From contig JAKSQO010000009.1 in assembly GCA_024404095.1 (NCBI GenBank), positions 1-64,000 on the forward strand: a stretch of DNA of 64,000 nt, given 5' to 3'. The position numbers and the translations under genes were made by a program. This stretch comes from Clostridia bacterium. GTDB taxonomy: Bacteria > Bacillota > Clostridia > Oscillospirales > Acutalibacteraceae. The notes below the pieces were generated by a model, which worked only from the letters and a program-made list of their open reading frames with translations, did not search any database and was not told the DNA's origin. Shown here one piece after another: positions 43,435-52,853 of this stretch. Each line of letters begins with the position of its first letter. Position 1 is the first letter of the stretch.

Positions 43435-43436
43435 AG

Positions 43437-43829
43437 TTATTTAAGCAGTCCGCCTGCAAGTTCGACAACCGTTTCAATAAGCGGCAGACACATCGCAAGA
43501 ATAAGTACCTTGCCTGCAAGCTCGACACCCGATTGAAGCGCAGCGTTTCCGTTATCAGCGCATATGTCCGCTCCGATTTTTGTGATAATCGCAATACCAA
43601 GCACCTTGACAAGCAGGCTGAGATAAGCCGCATCAAAAATCTCAAAATTTTCAAAAATCTCCGTGGATTTTTCGAGAATTATTCTCAGATATTCTGCAAG
43701 CATAACCGTTATGACAATCACTCCGCCCGCCTGCACGAACGGCGCAAATTCGGGGCGCATCTGACGTACAAGAACAATAATCACAGCACAGATTATTCCG
43801 ACAGCGGCAAGTTTAATCGCTTCCGTCAT
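43437..43829 (-). CDS. spoIIIAD: Stage III sporulation protein AD
   Basis: 130 residues, four hydrophobic segments, with FDAAYLSLLVKVLGIAIITKIGADICADNGN, the typical family block. Overlaps spoIIIAC by four bases and precedes spoIIIAE by two. Confidence 0.92.
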   Translation of the reverse strand: MTEAIKLAAVGIICAVIIVLVRQMRPEFAPFVQAGGVIVITVMLAEYLRIILEKSTEIFENFEIFDAAYLSLLVKVLGIAIITKIGADICADNGNAALQSGVELAGKVLILAMCLPLIETVVELAGGLLK

Positions 43830-44014
43830 AGGTCAAACATTGAACCGAGTGAATCATACATCTCGGCAAGCTGAGGAATAAGCATTGCCACCACGGCAAT
43901 TATTCCTGCAAGCACTGTCAGCATTGCATACTCGTCACGCCCCGAGCGGCTCAGAATTGTATTAAGAACCGCAACTATTATCCCGACTGCCGCTATTTTT
44001 ATTACAATCTCCAT
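43826..44014 (-). CDS. spoIIIAC: Stage III sporulation protein AC
   Basis: 62-residue protein with two membrane helices (MEIVIKIAAVGIIVAVLNTIL and YAMLTVLAGIIAVVAML) separated by the RSGRDEYA loop, as in other SpoIIIAC. Length matches the family (about 65-68). Nine bases after spoIIIAB. Confidence 0.93.
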   Translation of the reverse strand: MEIVIKIAAVGIIVAVLNTILSRSGRDEYAMLTVLAGIIAVVAMLIPQLAEMYDSLGSMFDL

Positions 44015-44023
44015 ACACCGCTC

Positions 44024-44527
44024 CTAAAATAAAACTACAACTATTCCCACACCGCAGATAATTCCCATTCCGCACGAAAGGGAAGCATATCTGTCCGCTG
44101 TTTTCCGCGCTTCGGAAAGCCTTTCCGACACAAGCTCCGAGTGCAAACGGAAGTTTGCCGTCTGACCGTCAACATCGCTCGTTCCGAAAAATTCACCGAA
44201 CGATACAAGCAGAGCCTTGTCCTCTGTTTTCAGATATCGCACACCGCTTTCTATTGAATCAAGCCACGCACTTCGGAAATCCTGTCCGTTCGCCATCCTC
44301 TCGCGGCAGATTTTCAAAAATTTCAACTCTTTAAGCTCAGAATTATCTGCAAGGGATTTTATCAGTTCATCCGATGACATTCTAAGAAAATTCACGCTGT
44401 TCTCTGCCGTAGAAAGCATAAGGCGAACCTTTTCAAGCATCCGCACACGCATATTCAGCCTTAAAGCTATGTACTGACCTGTCAGCGCACAGCAGACGCC
44501 CAGAATTGTCAGAGCCATGACTTTCAT
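44024..44527 (-). CDS. spoIIIAB: Stage III sporulation protein AB
   Basis: 167 residues with an N-terminal membrane helix (about 2-20), a helical central part and a C-terminal hydrophobic segment (CGMGIICGVGIVVVLF), the pattern of SpoIIIAB (related to type II secretion GspF fold). The start at 44527 has AAGGAG seven bases upstream and gives an N-terminus like other members; it lies inside the end of spoIIIAA, a 95-base overlap in another frame. Confidence 0.87.
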   Translation of the reverse strand: MKVMALTILGVCCALTGQYIALRLNMRVRMLEKVRLMLSTAENSVNFLRMSSDELIKSLADNSELKELKFLKICRERMANGQDFRSAWLDSIESGVRYLKTEDKALLVSFGEFFGTSDVDGQTANFRLHSELVSERLSEARKTADRYASLSCGMGIICGVGIVVVLF

Positions 44528-45440
44528 TTGCAAGCTCCTTTGCAGAAAGAATTTCAAACTTTTCGCCAATTTTTGTCAGAAAAGCGCAGTAGTCCACCGC
44601 ACCGCCTGCCTGCAGCAGTCGAAACTGCGGCTTTCTTAGAAGCTCGGACTTATCCGCACAATGAATTGTCATAACAAAGCTCACTCCGCTGTTAAGCCCC
44701 TCTCTGACTGCACCGACCTCGTCAGCCGTTCCGATTTCGTCAAACGCAATAATTTCGGGTGACAATGTGCGAACGGCAATCTGAATTCCCTGCGCCTTCG
44801 GATAGCCGGACAGTACGTCAGTATTTATCCCGACATTGCATCCGTCTGTTTCGCACCGTTCATCCACCACGCACACCTTAAGCTCTTTTTCATCAGAAAG
44901 AATTCGGCAATAATCCCTCAGCACCGTGGTTTTACCGGATGACGGAGGTCCGCAGATAAGAACATTCGCACGTCTGTCGTGTTCAATCAGCTTTGACAGA
45001 GGTCTTGCAATTGAAGGAAAGTCACCGCTTAAACGGATATTCATACCGCAGATATTTCTGACCGACACCACCCTGCCCCTGTCCGTTACGGCTCTGCCGT
45101 AAATGCCTACACGGTTGCCGCCCTCAAGAGTGATAAAGCCCGAAGCAATATCGTCAGAAAGGCTGTGAACAGAATATCGGCACATGGCATTGAACACCGA
45201 CTCTGTTTCTTCCGCTGTAAGGTTCATCATTCCGTTTGTCAGAAATGCCGTCAGCCTGCCTGTTTCGGTTATAAAAGTGCGCTCATCAGTAAAAATCAAA
45301 ACAACAGGCTTATCGGCACGTATCCGTATTTCACACAGCTTCCGCACCCTGTCAGACGGCAGTTTTTCCAATGCAGAACATAATCTTAACGGCAGATATC
45401 TGCACACAGTTTTCAGATTTTCTTCTTTTCTGTCAGTCAT
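44433..45440 (-). CDS. spoIIIAA: Stage III sporulation protein AA, secretion-type ATPase
   Basis: 335-residue ATPase with Walker A GPPSSGKTTVLRDYC (about 170), the Walker B-like EIIAFDEIGT and GVSFVMTIHC. Thought to energise the channel built by the downstream gene products. First gene of the operon. Start at 45440 is chosen for GGTG upstream, over ATG at 45452. The C-terminal 32 residues, overlapping spoIIIAB, are poorly conserved in character and rich in Ser/His/Cys. Confidence 0.92.
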   Translation of the reverse strand: MTDRKEENLKTVCRYLPLRLCSALEKLPSDRVRKLCEIRIRADKPVVLIFTDERTFITETGRLTAFLTNGMMNLTAEETESVFNAMCRYSVHSLSDDIASGFITLEGGNRVGIYGRAVTDRGRVVSVRNICGMNIRLSGDFPSIARPLSKLIEHDRRANVLICGPPSSGKTTVLRDYCRILSDEKELKVCVVDERCETDGCNVGINTDVLSGYPKAQGIQIAVRTLSPEIIAFDEIGTADEVGAVREGLNSGVSFVMTIHCADKSELLRKPQFRLLQAGGAVDYCAFLTKIGEKFEILSAKELANESHGSDNSGRLLCADRSVHSFKAEYACADA

Positions 45441-45511
45441 TTTTATCACCATTTATTTCATATGACTTCTTGTCCTGAAATAGAACAGAAAAATTCTTAA
45501 AATAATGTAAA

Positions 45512-45530
45512 CAATATCTATCTGATATTG
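45512..45530. promoter_or_regulatory. Inverted repeat between spoIIIAA and yfhO
   Basis: CAATATC-N5-GATATTG, a perfect 7-bp inverted repeat whose right arm enters the -35 of the yfhO promoter. The 157-bp divergent gap is shared with the spoIIIA operon, so it may serve as an operator for either; no confident sporulation-sigma promoter was identified for spoIIIA. Confidence 0.45.
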
Positions 45531-45556
45531 AAAGAATAAGGTTTTAGTGGTAAAAT
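45528..45556 (+). promoter_or_regulatory. SigA-type promoter of yfhO operon
   Basis: TTGAAA (45528-45533), 17 bp, TAAAAT (45551-45556) on the plus strand, 41 bases before the start codon. Confidence 0.72.
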
Positions 45557-45597
45557 ATATGGTGTATAGATACCACCCGCAGGAAAGGATGACCAAC

Positions 45598-48585
45598 ATG
45601 ACAGTTTCAAAGAAAAAAACTGCTAAAATAAAGAAAGATACACCCCTGAGCCGATTTATTGATAACTTCATTTATGTTTTTATCGCCTTTCTCAGCTCTG
45701 CGGTGCTGATGCTTCTTGTTTACTACTGCTATGACATTATTCCGTTCGGAGGGAAAACAGTTCTGCGAATGGATCTGTTCCATCAGTACGGCCCGCTGTT
45801 TGCCGAATTTTACGACAGACTTACTCATTTCAAAAGCTTCCTCTATTCATGGAACACGGGCGGCGGCGGAGCTTTCCTCGGCAATTACTTCAATTATCTG
45901 TCAAGCCCTGTCGGAGATATAATTGCGCTGATTGCAGGTCACAAAAATATTCCCGAAGCTATCGGAACCATGGTTCTTGTTAAGAACGCCCTTGCCGCTT
46001 CGACGCTTGCATATTATCTTAAGAAAAAGCACGGCAAAAACGATTTTGCAATCGCCGCTTTCGGTATTCTCTACTCGTTCTGCGGATTCTTTATTGCGTA
46101 TTACTGGAATATAATGTGGGTAGACGCAATGTATATTCTTCCGCTTGCAGTTCTCGGTATTGAAAACATTATCAACGAGCGCAAGTGCAAGCTTTATGTC
46201 ATTGTTCTTGCATTCTCATTCCTCGCAAACTACTATATGTCATATATGATCTGCATTTTTGCAGTTCTCTACTTCCTTGTTCATTTTGTCAGCACATCAA
46301 GCATCAGAGATAGCTATTCTGATATTCCTGTCAAGACTGATGACGAGGGCAAAACAACGTCAACCACTCTCAACAGGATTGTATATAACAAGTTCCTGAG
46401 AAGCGGCGTTCTCTTTGCGGTAAGCTCTGTTCTTGCAGTAGCGCTCGTTGCGGTTGCAGTTGTTCCCACATACTTCTGCCTTAAGGCTTGCTCCGCTACA
46501 TCGGGCAGTTTCCCCCAGGATATGAAGTTATACAACAACATCTTCGATTTTCTCGCTAATCACCTTGCTTCACTTGAACCGACCATCCGCTCAAGCGGTG
46601 ACACCGTTCTTCCTAATGTTTACTGCGGAATTCTGACGGTTATGCTTGTTCCGCTTTACATTTTCTGCGACAAAATCTCCACCAAGGCACGTGCCGCACA
46701 CATTGTCCTTCTCGCAGTATTCTTTGTCGGATTCAATCTCAACTCGGCAAACTATGTTCTTCACGCATTCCACTTCCCGAACGACTTGCCGTTCAGATTC
46801 TCTTTCCTTTATTCATTCCTGCTTATCACTATGGCATATGAAGTTCTGCTTCATATAAAGAAGATTTCATCAAAGGCAGTTCTCGGCGCAGGCGTCGGTG
46901 TAATTCTCTTTGCAATTATCGTTCAGCGCCTCGGAATGGACAATGTATCCGACAATACAGTTTATATCAGTATCGGTTTCGCCGCTCTTTACACAATGGT
47001 TCTCGCTCTTATGAGAAAGAAAGAGTACGCGCAGACAGCTGTTTCGCTTCTGCTTATGTGCTGTGTTTTTGCTGAGGTTGCAATCGCTGATATCGACCAC
47101 TTCAAAATTACGCAGGAAAAGGTTAATTTTGTAAACGGTTACAACGATTTCAGAAGCCTTAAAGACACACTCGACAAGAAAGAAAAAACTGACAAATACC
47201 GCCTTGAGGTTACGAACATCAACACTCTTATGGATGCTTCGTGGTTCAACTATAACGGCATTTCTGTTTTCTCCTCAATGGCATATGAAAAGTCAGCAAA
47301 TTTACAGAACCAGCTCGGACTTGACAGCAACTATATAAACAGCTATATCTATTATTCACAGACACCTGTTTACAACGCTATGATGGGTCTTAAGTATCTT
47401 GTAAAAAATGACGAAAACACTCCTGTAAACGATCAGCTCTTTAAATTTGCAGGTCAGTGCGGTAAGTTTACCGCATACGAAAACAAGTATTATCTGCCTA
47501 TCGCCTACTGCGTAGACGAGGATATGCTCAACCTCGACAGCTCAGACAGCAATCCGTTTACAATTCAGAACAATTTCTGGTATAACGCAACAGGAACCTA
47601 CGGCGTTCTGAAGCAGATTGACGCAACGGATTATGATACGGACAACGTAACCGAAACAGAGGATTATCTGACCAACAGCTTCACCTGCTTCAAGACAAAC
47701 AATGATGCGGAGGGCACACTTAAAATCAACTTTAAGATTCCCGAAACTCAGAACGTATACCTTTATTTCAATTCATACAGCCTTGACAGCATAAATGTCT
47801 ATAACGCTGACACCGATTTCAGCAAAAATCAGTCTATTGATGAACCGTACATCCTTGACTGCGGTCTTTGTAAGGCAGGCGAGGTTATCACTGTTGAGCT
47901 GAATCTCGACGAGGAAACAGAGTCATTTGACGCTCAGTGTTATATGTACGGTCTTGACAAGGAAATCCTTGACGCAGGCTATGAGGTGCTCAGCCACAAT
48001 GTTATGAGCATTGATAAGTTCGAGGAAACAAGCATTAAGGGTACTGTCGATATCGCAGAAGGAAAGATTCTTTACACTTCTATCAACTACGATGACGGCT
48101 GGACGGTAAAGGTTGACGGCAAAGAGCATAAAAAAGACGACATCTGTGACGCTCTTATCGCTCTCAAGCTTGAGCCGGGCAAGCACACAATTGAATTCAA
48201 CTATATGCCCAAGGGTCTCATTATCGGTGCGGCAATTTCCGTTGGCACGCTTCTCCTGCTTATAATAATTCTCCTTGTAAACTCACTCCTTAAAAAGGAT
48301 AGGTCTGACAAAAAGCGTGAACGCAAAGTCATCACCAGAAATATTCCCGAGGAAAATATAAACGAAGAACCTACAGGAATTGATGCTATGATGGCTGAGG
48401 ATCTCGGAAAAGATGCCACAGTCGAGGATGCGGAGGCACTGCTTACTCCCCCTGACATTTATGATGGTCAGCTTGAGAAAAATGCTGAAGGTCTTTCAAA
48501 GGCTGATGAAATATTGAATACACAAAAGCTTAATCTTAAAGAAATTCTTGATGAAATAAGCATTGAAATCCGGGAGGAAGACTAA
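45598..48585 (+). CDS. yfhO: YfhO-family polytopic membrane protein (GT-C fold)
   Basis: 995 residues. Short basic cytoplasmic N-terminus, about 12-13 membrane helices over the first 480 residues with the family motifs LRMDLFHQYGPLFAEFYDRL and WNTGGGGAFLGNYFNYLSSP, an extracellular beta-rich domain of about 380 residues, one more helix near 865-885, and a cytoplasmic acidic tail of over 100 residues. YfhO proteins are GT-C-like glycosyltransferases; in Bacillus/Listeria they glycosylate lipoteichoic acid using undecaprenyl-linked sugar, and this is a reasonable guess here. Start chosen for AGGAAAGG nine bases upstream. Confidence 0.9.
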   Translation: MTVSKKKTAKIKKDTPLSRFIDNFIYVFIAFLSSAVLMLLVYYCYDIIPFGGKTVLRMDLFHQYGPLFAEFYDRLTHFKSFLYSWNTGGGGAFLGNYFNYLSSPVGDIIALIAGHKNIPEAIGTMVLVKNALAASTLAYYLKKKHGKNDFAIAAFGILYSFCGFFIAYYWNIMWVDAMYILPLAVLGIENIINERKCKLYVIVLAFSFLANYYMSYMICIFAVLYFLVHFVSTSSIRDSYSDIPVKTDDEGKTTSTTLNRIVYNKFLRSGVLFAVSSVLAVALVAVAVVPTYFCLKACSATSGSFPQDMKLYNNIFDFLANHLASLEPTIRSSGDTVLPNVYCGILTVMLVPLYIFCDKISTKARAAHIVLLAVFFVGFNLNSANYVLHAFHFPNDLPFRFSFLYSFLLITMAYEVLLHIKKISSKAVLGAGVGVILFAIIVQRLGMDNVSDNTVYISIGFAALYTMVLALMRKKEYAQTAVSLLLMCCVFAEVAIADIDHFKITQEKVNFVNGYNDFRSLKDTLDKKEKTDKYRLEVTNINTLMDASWFNYNGISVFSSMAYEKSANLQNQLGLDSNYINSYIYYSQTPVYNAMMGLKYLVKNDENTPVNDQLFKFAGQCGKFTAYENKYYLPIAYCVDEDMLNLDSSDSNPFTIQNNFWYNATGTYGVLKQIDATDYDTDNVTETEDYLTNSFTCFKTNNDAEGTLKINFKIPETQNVYLYFNSYSLDSINVYNADTDFSKNQSIDEPYILDCGLCKAGEVITVELNLDEETESFDAQCYMYGLDKEILDAGYEVLSHNVMSIDKFEETSIKGTVDIAEGKILYTSINYDDGWTVKVDGKEHKKDDICDALIALKLEPGKHTIEFNYMPKGLIIGAAISVGTLLLLIIILLVNSLLKKDRSDKKRERKVITRNIPEENINEEPTGIDAMMAEDLGKDATVEDAEALLTPPDIYDGQLEKNAEGLSKADEILNTQKLNLKEILDEISIEIREED

Positions 48586-48857
48586 TGAACAGAACTATTA
48601 TCACGGTAATCGGCAAGGACAGAGTCGGAATTATTGCCAAGGTTTGCACATATCTTGCCGAAAACGGAATAAATATTCTTGATATCAACCAGTCAATTGT
48701 TCAGGGCTTTTTCAATATGATGATGATTGTTGACGCACAGAACTCGGAAAAGGATTTTTCCGTACTGTGTGAAGAAATTGAAAAAGTCGGCGATGAGCTC
48801 GGTGTAAAAATCAAGATGCAGCACGAAGATATTTTTGATGTAATGCACAGAATCTGA
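48585..48857 (+). CDS. ACT domain protein (UPF0237)
   Basis: 90 residues forming a single ACT domain: RTIITVIGKDRVGIIAKVCTYLAENGINILDINQSI followed by FFNMMMIVD. Its start overlaps the yfhO stop by one base (TAATG). ACT domains bind small ligands such as amino acids. It is followed nine bases later by the UPF0210 gene, a pairing conserved in many Firmicutes, which suggests the two act together; the function is unknown. Confidence 0.92.
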   Translation: MNRTIITVIGKDRVGIIAKVCTYLAENGINILDINQSIVQGFFNMMMIVDAQNSEKDFSVLCEEIEKVGDELGVKIKMQHEDIFDVMHRI

Positions 48858-48866
48858 GGTACTGCC

Positions 48867-50231
48867 ATGATTAACATGTTTGAAGTTCGTGAAACGAACA
48901 AAATGATTGAGGAAAACAATCTTGACGTACGTACCATTACTATGGGTATCAGCCTTTTAGATTGCTGCACAGATAACGTAAAAACAATCTGCGATAAAAT
49001 TTATCACAAAATAACCGAAAAAGCGGCAAAGCTTGTCGAGGTCGGAAAGGAAATAGAGCTTGAATTCGGCATCCCGATTGTCAATAAGCGTGTTTCCGTT
49101 ACACCTGTCGCTCTTATCGGTTCATCCTGCTGTAAAACAAAAGAGGATTATATTGAGATTGCAAAAACACTTGACAGAGCGGCACACACAATCGGAGTAA
49201 ACTTTATCGGCGGTTTTTCCGCTCTTGTTTCAAAAGGAATGACACCGTCTGAAAAGCTGCTCATCGAGTCCGTTCCCGAGGCACTTGCTCAGACAGAGCG
49301 GGTGTGCAGTTCCGTCAATGTCGGTTCAACCAAAACAGGCATTGATATGGATGCTGTTAAGCTCGTTGGCGAAACGGTCTGCAAGGCGGCTGAGCTTACC
49401 AAAGACAGCGGTTCTATCGCCTGTGCCAAGTTTGTTGTATTTTGCAACGCACCCGATGATAACCCGTTTATGGCAGGCGCATTCCACGGTGTTACAGAGG
49501 GTGATACAATAATCAATGTCGGTGTCAGCGGACCCGGTGTTGTGAAACGTGCTATCTCTGAGGTTCACGGTGCTGACTTCGGCACTCTCTGCGAAACAAT
49601 TAAGAAAACTGCGTTTAAGGTTACCCGTGTCGGTCAGCTTGTTGCGCTTGAAGCTTCAAAAAAGCTCGGCGTTCCGTTTGGTATAATCGACCTCTCCCTT
49701 GCCCCGACACCTGCAATCGGCGACAGTGTTGCCGAAATTCTTCAGGAAATGGGTCTTGAGCGTGTCGGTGCGCCCGGTACAACAGCGGCTCTTGCTCTGC
49801 TCAACGACCAAGTTAAAAAGGGCGGAATTATGGCTTCATCATATGTCGGCGGACTTTCGGGTGCATTTATTCCCGTTTCCGAGGATCAGGGCATGATTGA
49901 CTCTGTTAACGCAGGAGCGCTCACGCTTGAAAAGCTTGAAGCCATGACCTGCGTATGCTCGGTAGGTCTTGACATGATTGCAATTCCGGGTGACACAAAG
50001 CCGTCAACCATCTCGGGTATTATCGCCGACGAAATGGCTATCGGTATGATAAATCAGAAAACAACAGCAGTTCGTCTTATTCCTGTTTACGGAAAGGATG
50101 TCGGTGATACCGTCGAATTCGGCGGTCTGCTCGGATACGCACCGATTATGAATATCAACCGTTTTGACTGCTCCGAATTCGTTGAGCGTGGAGGACGAAT
50201 CCCTGCTCCTGTGCATAGTTTTAAGAATTAA
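48867..50231 (+). CDS. UPF0210/DUF711 (PFL-like) family protein
   Basis: 454-residue cytoplasmic protein of the DUF711 family, recognised from [77 protein letters not shown] and the ending [13 protein letters not shown]. The fold resembles pyruvate-formate-lyase-like barrels but no glycyl-radical motif is present. Probably partnered with the ACT protein upstream. GAGGT is present before the ATG. Confidence 0.92.
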   Translation: MINMFEVRETNKMIEENNLDVRTITMGISLLDCCTDNVKTICDKIYHKITEKAAKLVEVGKEIELEFGIPIVNKRVSVTPVALIGSSCCKTKEDYIEIAKTLDRAAHTIGVNFIGGFSALVSKGMTPSEKLLIESVPEALAQTERVCSSVNVGSTKTGIDMDAVKLVGETVCKAAELTKDSGSIACAKFVVFCNAPDDNPFMAGAFHGVTEGDTIINVGVSGPGVVKRAISEVHGADFGTLCETIKKTAFKVTRVGQLVALEASKKLGVPFGIIDLSLAPTPAIGDSVAEILQEMGLERVGAPGTTAALALLNDQVKKGGIMASSYVGGLSGAFIPVSEDQGMIDSVNAGALTLEKLEAMTCVCSVGLDMIAIPGDTKPSTISGIIADEMAIGMINQKTTAVRLIPVYGKDVGDTVEFGGLLGYAPIMNINRFDCSEFVERGGRIPAPVHSFKN

Positions 50232-50233
50232 GT

Positions 50234-51202
50234 ATGAAAAGTTTTTATATCAAACAAAATGACGCAAATCAGCGTCTTGACAAATTTATAAGAAAAAGTC
50301 TTCCGAATCTTCCGCAGTCGCTGATGTATAAGTACATCAGACTTAAGCGCATCAAGGTCAACGGCAAGCGTGCTGAGATATCCACGATGCTCAAGGTCGG
50401 CGACAAAATTGATATGTATATCAATGATGAATTCTTTGTAAAACCCGAGACACGCTATGACTTCACGGGTGCGTCAAAGAGTCTTGATATTCTTTATGAA
50501 GACGAAAATATTATGCTCCTCAACAAGAAAGCAGGCCTTCTCTGCCATCCTGATGACAAGGAGTATATCGACACACTTATCACAAGAATAAAGAGATATC
50601 TTTACGATAAAGGCGAGTTCAGACCAGATGATGAGAATTCATTCACCCCTGCTCTTGTCAACCGTATTGACAGAAACACAGGTGGAATTGTCATTGCGGC
50701 AAAAAACGCAGACAGCCTGCGCATACTCAATGCACAGATGAAAAAAAGAAACCTTAAAAAGACTTATCTCTGCGTTGTTCACGGTATCCCCAAGCCCGAA
50801 AGCGGACTGCTGGAAGGATATCTCGTAAAGGATGAAAAGAAAAATCTTGTTAAGGTTTTGAAAAATCCGTGCGAAGGCGCCAAAGAAATCCGCACAAAAT
50901 ATAAGGTTCTTGAAAAAGATTTAAAGAATAATCTCAGCCTTGTTGAGGTTGACCTGCTGACAGGCAGAACTCATCAGATAAGAGCGCACTTTGCCTCTAT
51001 CGGTCATCCCCTGCTCGGTGACGGCAAATACGGCACAAACAAGCTGAACAAAGAATTCGGCTACAAAAAGCAATTTCTGTATTCATACAAACTTGTATTT
51101 GCTCTCGATGACGAAGCAGAAAGGCTGACATATCTTAAAGGCAGAGGCTTTGAGGTTAAAGACGTCTGGTTCAGACGCGAATTTGAAAACGGCAATCTAT
51201 AA
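50234..51202 (+). CDS. RluD/RluC-type 23S rRNA pseudouridine synthase
   Basis: 322 residues: N-terminal S4 domain (QRLDKFIRKSLPNLPQSLMYKYIRLKRIKVNGK) and RluA-like catalytic domain with VNRIDRNTGGIVIAAK (catalytic Asp in RxD) and LLTGRTHQIRAHFASIGHPLLGDGKYG. Position modified cannot be decided by eye. Begins two bases after the UPF0210 stop; last gene before a bidirectional terminator. Confidence 0.94.
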   Translation: MKSFYIKQNDANQRLDKFIRKSLPNLPQSLMYKYIRLKRIKVNGKRAEISTMLKVGDKIDMYINDEFFVKPETRYDFTGASKSLDILYEDENIMLLNKKAGLLCHPDDKEYIDTLITRIKRYLYDKGEFRPDDENSFTPALVNRIDRNTGGIVIAAKNADSLRILNAQMKKRNLKKTYLCVVHGIPKPESGLLEGYLVKDEKKNLVKVLKNPCEGAKEIRTKYKVLEKDLKNNLSLVEVDLLTGRTHQIRAHFASIGHPLLGDGKYGTNKLNKEFGYKKQFLYSYKLVFALDDEAERLTYLKGRGFEVKDVWFRREFENGNL

Positions 51203-51205
51203 AGC

Positions 51206-51239
51206 AATCAGCAGCCAACCAAAAGGTTGACTGCTGATT
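51206..51239. terminator. Bidirectional terminator
   Basis: AATCAGCAG-c-CAACC stem with AAAA loop and matching arm, followed by TTTTTTC on the plus strand and by T-containing sequence on the minus. Lies between the convergent pseudouridine synthase and GtrII-like genes. Confidence 0.85.
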
Positions 51240-51242
51240 TTT

Positions 51243-52844
51243 TCAGAATATATTGATTAGTGCTTTTATGTCTTCTTCCAGATTACTCTTCCCAATACTC
51301 GGAAGCTTCTTTTCACCGAGCTTTACAACAAGAACACCGTCAATGTTCTGGATGTATCCGTCCTCGGGAAACGAAGGCATTGCGGCAACTCTGCTGTCCT
51401 CGTGATAATCTGTATCGCTGACATTCACGGGATAATTCATATAATACGTGAAGAAATTGTCGTATCCGTTAAAGAACGGTGTGTATGAAGCCGAGCCTGT
51501 CATCATTGTAAAGCGAAGTCCGATCATATGGCTGACTTTTCTGAAGCCCGGATACAGCTCATTAACCTCGGGATAACCTGAAAAAGCTACCTCGGTTTCA
51601 CCGACAATGTAGTCATCACGATTCTCAAGGTCATCCACAACTCTTGTCATAAGTGACAGCGTTGCCTCACGCTCCATATCCTTTTTAAGATATGCCGTAT
51701 TTGAAACAAGTATATTGTTCCAGATAACAATTCCTGCAAGAATCAAAGCGACAGCCTTAATAACCGACTTTGTGCTAAACTCGGCATATCTGAACAGAAG
51801 TACAACCGCAAAAACATATATGAACCAAAATGAATACATCATTACATCGTGAACACCCTCATGGTTGAACAATGCAATGAAGTCCATACCGACAGGAAGC
51901 ATTGCAAAAAGTACAAGCGTAAACAGCTTACCTCCTGCTTTAATTCCGTTTTTCTTCCACAGCATAACAACCGAAGCAACAATGCCCAGAATAATCACAC
52001 CGTTAACGGCAGCAATTAAAATGGTCGATAAAACAGTTGTCGGAGTAAAATACGCAATAACAATATTTTTAAAAATCATATACACACGCTGAACGAGAGA
52101 ATCCTCGTATTCAGCGGTAACGTCAACACGTCCGAGTGTATCTGTTTTGAAAACAGAGCACATAATTTTATTGAGCGCAAAATAAATTCCGACACCGACA
52201 CCAACAGACACCGCGCCTTTAGCGCCCTTTACAAAACCATCTTTAATTTTTGTATTCTCAACAGTTTTAAGAACAAGAGACAGAATGATAATTGTAACGG
52301 TAACCTGCGCATAGCTCTGATATATAGCGGCAGTAAGAACCGTCAGAATCACAACAGGAATTAGACCTGTTATTTTTTCACTCTTTTTCCAGCAATAAGC
52401 CGCAAGACACGAGAGAAACAAAGCAAACATATCAACATCAAGCTCGTGAACATATGTCGCCGTAAGCGCAGTAACGGTTGCGTTCGTTACCATAAACGCT
52501 GAAATTACAACTATTGCTGTTTTTGACTTCACATCAAATATTTTCAGCACAAGAAATACAGAAGCTGCAATGAAAAGCATTGCTGTAATCCCTATCAGCC
52601 AAGGTATTGCCACAGGACCTCGAAATGCTCTGACGACGGGTACAAGAAATCTGCCGACTGCAATCTTTGCAAGATTCTCATTCTCATCCGCATAAAGCGC
52701 ATTGAGCGAATCATGAGAAAAAATATTGTTCAGCAGACCGTAAGCGTGAGCAAGAAGTCCGAACAAAAAGGTCGATACAAGGCAAAGAATAAAGCTCTTT
52801 TTATCCTCTTCGGGCACACATATTGAAAGTTTTTTATTTTTCAT
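51243..52844 (-). CDS. GtrII-like glucosyltransferase family membrane protein
   Basis: 533 residues with about ten membrane helices and the GtrII-type opening FSHDSLNALYADENENLAKIAVGRF followed by PVAIPWLIG. GtrII proteins of phage origin add glucose from a lipid carrier to surface polymers; paralogues in gut Firmicutes are common and substrates unknown. It is the last gene of the recA transcript (nine bases after the PLC-like gene). Confidence 0.75.
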   Translation of the reverse strand: MKNKKLSICVPEEDKKSFILCLVSTFLFGLLAHAYGLLNNIFSHDSLNALYADENENLAKIAVGRFLVPVVRAFRGPVAIPWLIGITAMLFIAASVFLVLKIFDVKSKTAIVVISAFMVTNATVTALTATYVHELDVDMFALFLSCLAAYCWKKSEKITGLIPVVILTVLTAAIYQSYAQVTVTIIILSLVLKTVENTKIKDGFVKGAKGAVSVGVGVGIYFALNKIMCSVFKTDTLGRVDVTAEYEDSLVQRVYMIFKNIVIAYFTPTTVLSTILIAAVNGVIILGIVASVVMLWKKNGIKAGGKLFTLVLFAMLPVGMDFIALFNHEGVHDVMMYSFWFIYVFAVVLLFRYAEFSTKSVIKAVALILAGIVIWNNILVSNTAYLKKDMEREATLSLMTRVVDDLENRDDYIVGETEVAFSGYPEVNELYPGFRKVSHMIGLRFTMMTGSASYTPFFNGYDNFFTYYMNYPVNVSDTDYHEDSRVAAMPSFPEDGYIQNIDGVLVVKLGEKKLPSIGKSNLEEDIKALINIF

Positions 52845-52853
52845 AAAATCACC

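Noticed and set aside
41344..45440. Frameshifts within the spoIIIA operon, suggested by overlapping frames
   Set aside because: Each gene is full length for its family with family-like ends; the overlaps are short stop/start couplings apart from the spoIIIAA/AB case reported as a finding.
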